From assembly GCF_902459465.1 (NCBI RefSeq), contig NC_047063.1:3596001-3660000 (forward strand): 64,000 nucleotides of DNA. Direction: 5' to 3'. Source of the DNA: Asterias rubens (taxonomy: Eukaryota; Echinodermata; Asteroidea; Forcipulatida; Asteriidae). How positions within the stretch are numbered: the stretch's first letter is position 1; the number at the start of each line of letters is the position of its first letter. The notes under the pieces are model-generated. The model searched no databases, was not told the DNA's origin, and saw only the letters and a program-made list of their open reading frames with translations. Shown piece by piece: positions 41,548 to 50,599 of this stretch. The position numbers and the translations under genes were made by a program.

Positions 41548-41620
41548 TGGAGAATCCGGGTATCGATCCCGGTACCTCTCACATGCAAAGCGAGCGCTCT
41601 ACCACTTGAGCTAATCCCCC
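41548..41620 (-). tRNA. tRNA-Ala-TGC: tRNA-Ala(TGC), unit 81
   Basis: Complete cloverleaf; class B flank. Confidence 0.92.
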
Positions 41621-41696
41621 ATGTTATAAGCACAATCAATTTGCATAAAATGGGCACTTTCTCTTTGATTTATTAAAACAAAAAGAGGTTAAAAAT

Positions 41697-41769
41697 TGGA
41701 GAATCCGGGTATCGATCCCGGTACCTCTCACATGCTAAGCGAGCGCTCTACCACTTGAGCTAATCCCCC
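41697..41769 (-). tRNA. tRNA-Ala-AGC: tRNA-Ala(AGC), unit 82
   Basis: Complete cloverleaf, unlike the equivalent unit 72. Class C flank. Confidence 0.93.
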
Positions 41770-41845
41770 ATGTTATAATCACAAATAATTTGCATAAAAT
41801 GGGAACTTTCTTTTTGATTCATTAAAACAAAAAGAGGTTAAAGAT

Positions 41846-41918
41846 TGGAGAATCCGGGTATCGATCCAAGTACCTCTCACATGCTAAGCGAGCGCTCTAC
41901 CACTTGAGCTAATCCCCC
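41846..41918 (-). tRNA. tRNA-Ala-AGC: tRNA-Ala(AGC), unit 83, T-stem variant
   Basis: CTTGG T stem as in units 55, 63 and 73. It is the right-hand edge of the array, so its 5' flank is unique sequence (ACACGCAGGAACAT) without the usual A/T-rich element. Confidence 0.72.
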
Positions 41919-42357
41919 ATGTTCCTGCGTGTCCTATATATGGCTAAGTTTCCCACAAACTTTGTACTCAAAATAATTTCCTTTTGGAGCACAATTTTGT
42001 AATTCCTCCTTGTCTTCCCTTTTTTGTTTTGTCTTTTGTCTCCATGGGGTACCGAAATTCATCACATGTTCATGATACACAAAAGTAGTCAACAACTGCA
42101 ATCAGGGACCCCCACCCCACCCCAATCACTACCAATGCAAAGGGGTATACATGTTCGTGTTCAACACAAATTCCAGGTAAACACAATGTGATCATTACTC
42201 CCTTCTCAAATGAGCTAATTGTTCATAAATGCAATGTAAAACAGCATCGCCAGGCGTTGGTAATAAAGCGGTTTATATTCAATCTTCCCCTGTCATCATT
42301 TTTTAATTTAGCAGTCCATGTTTGCACTTCTCCGTGTTACTGGGTTGTTTTTTTTAG

Positions 42358-42446
42358 ACACGAACGAAGTGTTGACTTTGGCGAAATTGTTCTTTTCACG
42401 GCGGCCGGCCACAGTCGCGAAACAATCGAATACATATCATATATAG
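42358..42446 (+). CDS. FReD gene, candidate upstream exon
   Basis: Acceptor GGTTGTTTTTTTTAG and donor ATATAG|GTACGG; phase 2 in, phase 1 out, joining exactly to 43892. Encodes HERSVDFGEIVLFTAAGHSR then ETIEYISYI. Supported by phase and splice signals only. Confidence 0.5.
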
Positions 42447-45400
42447 GTACGGTATCAAAGGACGTCCTCGGTCTTCTGGCTCCCAAAATTCCGCTGCTCA
42501 CATCCGGCTGTTACAACTGAAGGTGACTATACAACATAATATCTATCTGAGTTATTTAAATTTCATTTGGTATTTTGACATCATGTCGAATTGCCACATC
42601 AGAGAATCAATGATGGTTTAATTATTAGAAACCAACTATTGAATAATTTACAAGAACCTGTGGTTAAAAGGTAAAATATCGTCTGTTATACAACTGAAGC
42701 TATAAACTGAAATAGTATTATTATCTGAATATCTAAGTTTCATTAAAAGAGTATTTTGCCTTCGTGAGGAATCGATCATAGCAATGTAGGTAAAATATCG
42801 TCTGTTATACAACTGAAGCTATAAACTGAAATAGTATTAATATCTGAAATATCTAAGTTTCATTAAAAGAGTATCTTGCCTTCGTGAGGAATCGATCATA
42901 GCAATGTAGATTTGCCACATAAGAGAATCGATGATGGTTTAATTTGATTAGAAACAACTTTTGAATATTTTGTAAAAGGTGAAGAGGAGTTGATTTCATA
43001 TACAGGGACACTTTTAGTGAAAGCGAAAGATGGACCATGATCAAGTGAATATACTGTGATCGATATGTAGCACAGGCTCTCTGTAGAGAAGAAGGAAAGC
43101 AGTGTGTTGAAAGTATGGGGACATTTGGGGGATACCAAAGCACGGTAGGTGATATGCTATGGATGGTATTGAATGGTCTGACAGTAGGAGGGTTGACTGT
43201 TTATGTATGTAGATGCATTCAACTAATGATATCATTATTATGGCAGACTTATCTTTATTCATGTAAAGGGTCTATCCCCTTGACTTGATTCGAGTCTCAT
43301 TCTCTTGTGAGAGGTCACTAAGCATATCGTGCCAACTAATCCCGCATCAGTGCGCGCTCGCCGTCAAAATGCGGGTTGGGGAATGCTGAGCATCACAAAA
43401 CATTAGTTTTCTGGGGATCGGGATGTCACGGGATTGGGACTTGAGTAAAGTCTAACTATTCCAAATAATTTCCTATGCTTTAAAACACTGTTTTCACCCA
43501 TGAGTAAATGGGTACAGGTGAGGCATCATGTGACCATAATGTGTGCAAATTTCGGCGGCTATCGGCATTACATGCTGCATGCAAGGATTACGGGTATGGT
43601 TTTACGAACGTCTACGGACCCGAAATTAGAACAGGGGTAAAAATGCTGTTAGGAGATTTGAGATGCCAACTTGGTTCGGAAAGCGCATGGTATGCGATTT
43701 GACTGAACAAAAACTACAGTCCGAGTTTGAGAAATTGTAAGTAGAATGTCAGTATGAATTTACCAAAGCAGTGCTCATCTGTGAAACTGGAGTAGGGTAC
43801 GAGACAATGAGGTGACGTCCCGAACCAATTTGAGAAATGAGCATAGGGTTAGGATACTATGTCTCTTCTTCTTTTTCTTCTTCTTTATTAGATGATGAAG
43901 GACCGTCGTATAATGGAATGTATTACTCAATTCAGCTGGATGATGATTTCGTGGGTGCTGTTGTTGCTCGTGAGTCAAGTCCTTTATTCCAAACTTACAG
44001 AAGAATTTTTGCAACGTTTTACTTGATGTTAATCAGATGATGAGATCTTGTAAATAGATTTAGGCATGGGTAATGTGCTTAGGGTTAAAGTCAGGGTTAC
44101 GGTATGTGGGCAAGGGCTTTTTTATGGTAAAAGGTTTGGAGTGCTCGAATGACGGGCAGTAAACAATGTCAGTAAAGTTTCTCAGTTGGAAATTTTGGGG
44201 GATAAAAACGTATACATATATATACATTTTTCTTCTTACCCGTATGCACCGATGTCTATACTTTTCCAAAACTACATTCAAAGTGAAATGATTTTCAAAA
44301 ATGCATTATCGAAAGCTTCTGTACTTCTAAATAAGTAAGTTTTATTTGCATTAATTTTAAGGATGACTTCCAAACGTGAACCGTTCCTATATAGTTGACA
44401 TTTTTCTCCTTTCCTCCTACACCCCAACCACCACTCCTCCAACTACACCCATTTATTTCCTCCCAAAGTGTTCTATCCAAACGTAGCCAGTAGCGAGGTA
44501 TGTTACATCCATCAGTCAACCGTCCGACAGGGTGTGGTCAAGTGGGTTGCACCCCCGGACCCATGCAGTTGTAAGGAGACTCGCGTCGGGGGGTTGAACA
44601 CCGTGGAAGAGCCTGAACCACCCAACGGCTTTCTCAATGATGTGCTCTTCACTCGCAACGAAGAGAAGTTGAGGGCGTGGTTTGGATGTCCTAGCATAGA
44701 AGGTAAATGTGACAATGTGCAAATAATAGCTACCCAACAAAAACAGTATCTTTGAATTCCTTTGACACTATTTAGTTCACAATTCATGCTTATTATACAA
44801 CCTTGGTAACTTGGCTATAGGTCATATCCTTTCAAAAGGACACGGTTTCTATCTAAGTGTTGGCCCAATTTGTTGTTCTTTCGTCTTCTTTATTATATAA
44901 CTGCGATGTAATTTTATTACAGTTCCTACAACTGCTGCAGTCACACCCACTGCTGCAATTCCTACAACTGCTGCAGTCACACCCACTGCTGCAGTCCCTA
45001 CCACTGTTGCAGTCCCTACTGCTGCTGCCACTGCTGCAGTCCCTACAACTGCTGCAGTCACACCCACGGCTGCAGTTCCTACAACTGCTGCAGTCACACC
45101 CACTGCTGCAGTCCCTACAACTGCTGCAGTCCCTACTGCTGCTGCCACTGCTGCAGTCCCTACAACTGCTGCAATCACACCCACTGCTGCAGTTCCTATA
45201 ACTGCTGCAGTCACACCCACTGCTGCAGTTCCTACAACTGCTGCAGTCACACCCACTGCTGCAGTCCCTACAACTGCTGCAGTCACACCCACTGCTGCAG
45301 TCCCTACCACCGATGCTGCTCTTTGGCTGACCGACTGTGCAGACATCCTCAGCAATGGAACCGACGATAGCGGGCTGTACACCGTCTACCCTCACGGCAC

Positions 45401-47126
45401 TGCCCCTGGGGTGACCGTCTACTGCGACATGGATACAGGTGTCGGCGGTTGGATAGTAAGTAAACACAGTAACTATCAAACTAAGAATATTGTGGGTGTG
45501 TTCTCTCACTTTGTGTGTTTTGAATGGTTGTTCATGAAGCGAAAAGCGACGCATACAAAAACTTATTTGATTGATTATACCCTATTCTTAAAACTGCGAA
45601 TGTTCTTGTTCTTGTTAGGTATTCCAGCGGCGGCATGATGGGTCCGTGGATTTCTACCGCGATTGGCTCACATACAGGTAGGCAAATACGGATCAGAATA
45701 AGTGTGAACTTTAATTACAGTGAAGTACAATTTCATGCCAAGAATCCGGACTTTTGATTTTTTCCGGTTGAAAAAAAAAACACCGGGCGGGTGGAAAATG
45801 TACGCCGTGGCAGACGGCAGGAAATCGGCTGCACGCGGTCCCGGCTCCTTCCTCGGACTTTGGTCAAAAGATGGCCCAAATAACGGCTGAGTCCTCTTAC
45901 CGTATTAATTTAGTGGGAATGGTTAACTTCAGAAAACGGAGAGAAGTATTTCAACACTTATGTTACACAGTCTTTCTCACTACACGGAATTTTAAATATA
46001 TTTTGCAATAATTATTCCAATAGAAATGGGTTCGGGAATATGTCTGGTGAGTTTTGGCTCGGCAACAATAACCTACGACGTCTGACCGGAACGAACAAGT
46101 GGGAGCTGAGGGTGGATTTAGTTGCTTGGGACGGCACCCAGGCTTACAGCAGGTACGGATCCTTTGAGGTTAGAGGCGACGAGTACACACTACTGGTAGC
46201 TGACAAGAAACCGGGAGGAGGAGCAGGTACGAGGTTTCTTGTTTACCAACATAACCTTGGTATCACCGGTGTGGCAGGAGATTATTTCAAACTGTAAACA
46301 AACTTCATCTGATAGGGCCCTCTTTTGAACCATCCTCCTTCGGCCATGCTAATTTCAAGTATGGGGACAGAATCTCCGGCAATGAGATTCTGTCTGGCTA
46401 TGAGATTCTGTCCGGCTATGAGATTCTGTCGACCGAGATCCTATGTGACCCATCCCCCCCCCCGCCCCATATATACGGCGAAATGTGTACATATTTGCTC
46501 ATAGTCCCCTCTTTCGAATCATCCTCCTTCAGCCTATGTTCGTTTTCCGTGTGGGGACAGAATCCGGCGAACAGAATTCACAGGGACACCGGCAACACCA
46601 AGCCACAATAGGTCTGATCTGACCCGGTGTCCATGGACATCTGTCCCCCGGACATTCTGTCCTCTATTGGAAATTAACATGGGTTGAGCATAGAGTAAGG
46701 GGGTAAGGGGGGTTGATTCAAAAGGGGTGTTGTCAGAAGAAGTTTTGGTTGTATGCGGCCAGGGCTTCATTCAACCGAGAGCGCGGAAGCCGAATCCAAA
46801 GCCGAAGCCGTGATTTCGACAAGGGTCTAAGATGACCATTTCCTTCTTGTCTACTTTTCTTATTAGGTGACTCTTTGAAGCATCATAACGGGAGCGATTT
46901 CTCTACTCGGGATCGGGACAACGACGGTTACCACGCAGGTTCTTGCGCCAAAGGGTCCCAGGGAGCTTGGTGGTACTCCTCATCGTGCGGTTCGAGTCGT
47001 CTGAATGGACCGTACAGGGAGCATGCCGATACCGTGCCGGGGGACGGATATGGTATCATTTGGACGACATTCAAAGGTGTCGATCCACTGAAGGAATGTG
47101 AAATGAAAATCCGGCAATTGCCATAA
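42358..47126 (+). CDS. Secreted fibrinogen-related protein (FReD), 5' end incomplete
   Basis: Seven exons join in frame (42358-42446, 43892-43969, 44469-44702, 44923-45455, 45619-45677, 46024-46226, 46867-47126), giving 484 residues from the first detected codon. Order: an N-terminal region of about 135 residues that I do not recognise, a stalk of about 128 residues of Pro/Thr/Ala/Val repeats, then a fibrinogen C-terminal domain with DCADIL, VYCDMDTGVGGW, VFQRRHDGSVDFYRDW, GFGNMSGEFWLGN, FSTRDRDND, the Cys pair GSCAKG/SSSCGSS and a C-terminal ECEMKIRQ. FReDs of this type (ficolin, tenascin and intelectin-like lectin families) act outside the cell and bind acetylated or other glycans, often in innate immunity. 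Start codon and signal peptide were not found. AATAAA lies at 47569. Confidence 0.85.
42670..42908. repeat. About 120-bp tandem duplication
   Basis: GGTAAAATATCGTCTGTTAT starts copies at 42670 and 42789. The copies differ at few positions. A diverged extra flank (GCCACATNAGAGAATC) is repeated at about 42593 and 42912, so the duplicated block is part of a larger one. Confidence 0.9.
43892..43969 (+). CDS. FReD gene exon (N-terminal region, part 1)
   Basis: Acceptor TTCTTCTTTATTAG, donor GCTC|GTGAGT, 78 nt, phase 1 to 1. Encodes DDEGPSYNGMYYSIQLDDDF then VGAVVA. Beta-rich appearance, family not recognised. Confidence 0.7.
44469..44702 (+). CDS. FReD gene exon (N-terminal region, part 2)
   Basis: Acceptor after a long C/T tract (TTTCCTCCCAAAG), donor GAAG|GTAAAT, 234 nt, phase 1 to 1. 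Encodes FYPNVASSEVCYIHQSTVRQ, GVVKWVAPPDPCSCKETRVG and a tail ending WFGCPSIEG. Four Cys. Not recognised as a known domain. Confidence 0.8.
44923..45306. repeat. 36-bp coding minisatellite
   Basis: Unit CCTACAACTGCTGCAGTC plus ACACCCACTGCTGCAGTT, about ten full or partial units, each with two CTGCAG sites. Some units lack the ACACCC half. Confidence 0.9.
44923..45455 (+). CDS. FReD gene exon (Pro/Thr/Ala stalk and start of FReD)
   Basis: Acceptor TTTTATTACAG, donor GGATA|GTAAGT, 533 nt, phase 1 to 0. The first 128 codons are built of 12-residue units of the type PTTAAVTPTAAV, likely an O-glycosylated mucin-like stalk. The last 50 codons open the FReD (LTDCADILSNGTDDSGLYTV then CDMDTGVGGW). 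Confidence 0.92.
45619..45677 (+). CDS. FReD gene exon (FReD part 2)
   Basis: Acceptor CTTGTTAG, donor ACAG|GTAGGC, 59 nt, phase 0 to 2. Encodes VFQRRHDGSVDFYRDWLTY, the most conserved FReD strand. Confidence 0.93.
46024..46226 (+). CDS. FReD gene exon (FReD part 3)
   Basis: Acceptor ATTCCAATAG, donor GCAG|GTACGA, 203 nt, phase 2 to 1. Encodes RNGFGNMSGEFWLGNNNLRR through RGDEYTLLVADKKPGGGA. Confidence 0.93.
46379..46436. repeat. 18-bp tandem repeat, three copies
   Basis: ATGAGATTCTGTCTGGCT-type unit three times within the intron; part of a larger local duplication (46320-46385 resembles 46508-46575). Confidence 0.75.
46867..47126 (+). CDS. FReD gene terminal exon
   Basis: Acceptor TTTTCTTATTAG, phase 1, stop TAA at 47124-47126. 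Encodes the Ca-binding-type FSTRDRDNDGYHAGSC, GAWWYSSSCGSSRLNGPY and IIWTTFKG, ending KECEMKIRQLP. Confidence 0.95.
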
Positions 47127-47568
47127 GTTTTGTTTTCTTCTACATTTTTGGTCGACAATTTGACTGTAATTATAGGTCTGTGTTGCACAATTATTTTTGT
47201 GAATTAATAAGGAACACAACTTTACTTTTACTCGTATCACAAACACATTAATGTAAGGGAGCAGATCCGAAAATCATATCGCGGATCATTCTTGTTATTT
47301 GACATAAGAATCTTGAGCTGTTAAGTCACTGTGTAATAAGGCTCAGGGAAAATGGATTTGCAGATCTCTTGAATGAATGGTTTATTGTCGGAATCTGTAA
47401 ATACAAATGAGAACGTAGGGGGCGCTACGCAAAACAGGAGTTAACCAAAATTAAACGGGGTGTTCTTTGTGTACACCTGACCGTAGCACATTATAACATT
47501 TGATTGTTAACCCGACTGTACATTTTTCTGGAACTGAAATACTCTGTTCATTTATGTTGTCAAACCAT

Positions 47569-47574
47569 AATAAA
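47569..47574 (+). promoter_or_regulatory. Candidate polyadenylation signal of FReD gene
   Basis: AATAAA 443 bp after the stop codon. It is a plausible hexamer I see in the 3' flank; usage is unknown. Confidence 0.4.
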
Positions 47575-47894
47575 TTTAATTATCTATTCTAAGATGGCCT
47601 GAAAATACACTATTGTCAGTCAACACTTATTCTGCCCTGCATTATTTGCTTACTTTAATCCTTTTCGGCGTACGGCGTGTGCCATCTCCATCTCCGTTAG
47701 GAAGCTCATTTTGGGGAAAGAGGTACATTATTTTATGTAGCCCGTTTGTTATCTCATCGCCTTGCCTTGGGTCAAGGCATGCAGGCGCTGGGGTCAAGCG
47801 AAGGGACGGGGGAGTCGGGGGGGGGGGTCTGCTCAGTTTCGTGCTTTTCGATAGAGAAATCTGTTTTTCCAAACCGAATCAAAAAAAGGAATCC

Positions 47895-48199
47895 TTAAAG
47901 GCAGTGGACACTATTGGTAATTACTAAAAATAATTATCAGCATAAAACCTTACTTGGTAACGAGTAATGGGGAGAGGTTGATAGTATAAAACAGTTTAGA
48001 ATTTGAGGTCTCGAAATCAAGTATCTAAAAGCACACAACTTCGTGTGACAAGGGTGTTTTTGGTTTCATAGTTATCTCGCAACTCTGACGACCAATCGGG
48101 CTCAAATTTTCACAGGTTTGTTATTTTATGCATATGTTGAGGTACACCAACTGTGAAGACTAGTCTTTGACAATTACCAATAGTGTCTGCTGTCTTTAA
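47895..48199 (+). mobile_element. CACTATTGG-family MITE with internal deletion
   Basis: Starts TTAAAGGCAGTGGACACTAT and ends near TGTCTTTAAA. The block between the AGTATAAAACA and TTTAGAATTTGAGG words is missing compared with 13795-14180. Confidence 0.8.
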
Positions 48200-48424
48200 A
48201 TAAACCGACATAAACATTTTTGAGGATGGCAATTCTAATGTGCAGAAGAAAACACACACAATCTCATGGGGACAGAACTCCCGCCACACCGGCAAGTTGC
48301 TGACAATAGTTGACACTCTTTGAAAAACAAAGTGTTTTCCCCCACAAGAAAATTGAGAATAATTATTCGAACGCCTACTCTTTCTGACTGACACTCGACA
48401 TGCTGTAAGTGTTGAGAGATACCG

Positions 48425-48590
48425 CTCATCTTATATACCGCCCTCTTTTGACAACTGCAGTGTATCATGCAACTTCTCATGTACTAAAGCATTACTACAC
48501 TGAACATGACCAAACGAGTTCTAAAACAAGTCAAGTAGTCATTGCCTCTTTCCTTTGAGTCTCAATCTAATGAACCCATAACTATATGAA
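48425..48590. repeat. Duplicated segment, copy 1 (copy 2 at 52660-52800)
   Basis: ATCTTATATACCGCCCTCTT, ACTGAACATGACC and CATTGCCTCTTTCCTT occur in the same order in both places. Confidence 0.8.
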
Positions 48591-48999
48591 CCCTTTTAGT
48601 ATTTTCAAAGCATTAAATGCGGCTAGTTTGCCTCTAAAAAGTATGGCCTATCAAAAATATCATGACAAAAAACATCCCCAGAAAACTTCAAGCAAACAAA
48701 CGAAAGCGCACACTACTTGGATATCGTAGTCACCCACAACACCAACACTGGTTACCAAACGACTTACTTGCTACTACTTTAAAATTAGCAGGAGACCAGC
48801 TATGCGCTATGCTTTAATGTGCTTATAGTTGTACAGTAGTTTATTAATAGTTCAGCATGTGACGATCGTGAGGATATTTGCATAACGCATTCTGAATTAG
48901 CCAATCAGTAGAAGGTTGTCACAGCTGCTGACCAATCGCAAGCCCTAAAACGGTTCCCTCAAAATGTTCGCAGACGACATTTACCGCATTCCGCGTAGG

Positions 49000-49543
49000 T
49001 TGTGAAGGGGTCGGTATCCCTTCGCACCATGGAAAATAGGTTTGTTTTATTTTTTTCTCAATAGAAAAATTCAATCAAACATACAATTTGTCCTCCTTAA
49101 GCCATAGAGAGAATAATTTACAAGCATTATATAAGTTTCATCGGACAAAAGGTGCAATTTGAAGACATTTTCGGTGACCGCGCAAGGATAACAATCCAGT
49201 GTGAATTGCCCCTTGGAAGAAAAAAATGCAAAAGTGACACTCTACAACCTTATGCACTTTTTCAGAAGCAGTGAGATTTTAATGAACTGAATGAATTAAA
49301 ATTCTGCGAGAATTTGTTCACTTGAATCTCTTTCTCTCAAGTGAAGTGTCGTTTTTATTCTTATACATTGACCGGGAAACGTTTGCTGATGGAGCTGGTG
49401 TCTTTTTCATCTTAGCGGAGAACAATATTTCCGGGAAAATGTCCACTGAACATTTCTCACGGGACGCAAGCTTTACCTTGGAAAGTTACGGGCGTGAAAT
49501 GCTTTTGGAGTGTGGACTCATATGAACACGGCGGACGATTTCG
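49000..49543 (+). promoter_or_regulatory. Possible promoter and first exon
   Basis: Upstream CCAAT motifs (GCCAATCAG near 48899, ACCAATCGC near 48930), a TATATAA at about 49128, CpG-richer sequence and an ATG at 49522 reading MNTADDF before a good donor G|GTGAGT at 49544. No further exon was found to the right, so this is weak. Confidence 0.3.
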
Positions 49544-50599
49544 GTGAGTTTTAAAGAGTTGTAAACAGCGAGTGAATTACAAAAATGCCAGAAAGAAACC
49601 AGAGGATTTCGGGTATGTATGTCTATAGTATTAGTACATGCCAAGGGAGCATTTAATTACTACTGAGAATTATTCTTAAAACTACTTTATCATGTAAATG
49701 TGACTGTGCTGTGGTAATTTCGGCACAAACAAATTCCCAACCCTTGCCGGGTCTGTATGTACCCTTCTTCAACATGTCACGAAAATGTGCACTTTTAAAC
49801 AATTCAATCTGTGTCAGTGTATATAATATCAATCATTAGTGGTCTAGACCTGTAAATAGCTGAAGTTAATCTGATTAAACAGGAATTGGCTGCAATTGTA
49901 GGAGGCTCGCTTTCAATACAAGTTGTATAACTTTATCTTGTGTGCGAAACACCTGCCTCATTCAATTGTGTTGATACTGAGTAGAGGTCAATGACCCACG
50001 AATGTGTGAACGCATATTGCGCATCTCAGACTTCAACACCAAGATTGATTGGAAATGTACGGTCGTTCAAGAGACTGTAGGATTTCAAAGACTGAAAAGA
50101 GGAACTAAAAAACAATACGCCTCCTCGTTTTTCCTCTGCATATTCTCCTCAATATTCAACTGATAGAGTGGAAATAAACTGAACTGAACTGAACTGATTG
50201 AACCTGATATGAAAAACTTTGAGACTTTACAGTTTGAAATGGTGCAAACATCCAAAACAAACATCAACAACAAGTACAACACATCCCACATTACAGAACC
50301 AAAACAAACAACAGACATAAAAAACTGCTGAACAACTTAACTAGGTTTGAAATTAATGGTAAATACCTTCAATATCATAAGTTTTTTTAAGCAGTTAAAT
50401 TTAGTGTAAGGTTTTATCACAGGAAGATGATGGATGAAGTGAAACTGTTTGAGTGAATGGAAGTATGGATGAGTTGTGTACATCATACAGATGTACAATT
50501 GTGTGGCAAGGTTCTTATTATTCTGTTGGCATACTTTTTTATCCTCTGTATTGGATGTATGCCAAACACTCACTGTAAGATCTGTATTGTTTGTCTTGT

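Larger units (their letters stand above)
29543..41918 (-). repeat. Tandem array of 83 tRNA-Ala transcription units
   Basis: Head-to-tail units of about 149 bp, all on the minus strand. Each has a 72-75-nt tRNA-Ala-like gene, an upstream A/T-rich element and a T-run terminator. Three 3'-flank classes alternate: A (TTTACGTC or TTTATGTC before TTTTTG, then TTTTAAAATTC), B (TTTAACCTCTTTTTG, then TTGTCCAAACAGAAG) and C (AACCTCTTTTTG, then TTTTAATGAATC or TTTTAATAAATC). Units 63-72 and 73-82 repeat the class order C C A B B B A C B C exactly, a ten-unit higher-order repeat of about 1.5 kb. Confidence 0.97.
41919..43891. other. Region between tRNA array and the FReD exons
   Basis: Holds one candidate exon (42358-42446), a tandem duplication of about 120 bp (42670-42908) and an exon-like open stretch at 43518-43636. 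The expected signal-peptide exon was not identified. G/C-richer islands occur at 42395-42510 and 43330-43700. Confidence 0.5.
47127..49000. other. 3' flank of the FReD gene and intergenic repeats
   Basis: No coding sequence seen. Contains a G-run (47815-47829), a deleted MITE (47895-48199) and a segment (48425-48590) repeated at 52660-52800. Confidence 0.6.

Noticed and set aside
29543-41918. CRISPR-like regular repeat/spacer pattern
   Set aside because: The repeat folds as tRNA-Ala, spacers are also repeated, and the locus is eukaryotic.
42188-42357. Upstream extension of the 42358 exon in the same open frame (hydrophobic NLPLSSFFNLAVHV) as a signal peptide
   Set aside because: The frame has no ATG, and the stretch just before 42358 is a splice-acceptor pyrimidine tract.
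44853-45554. Minus-strand Cys/Ser-rich ORF (CSSGCDCSSC repeats)
   Set aside because: Antisense shadow of the Pro/Thr/Ala minisatellite exon; no splice or domain support.
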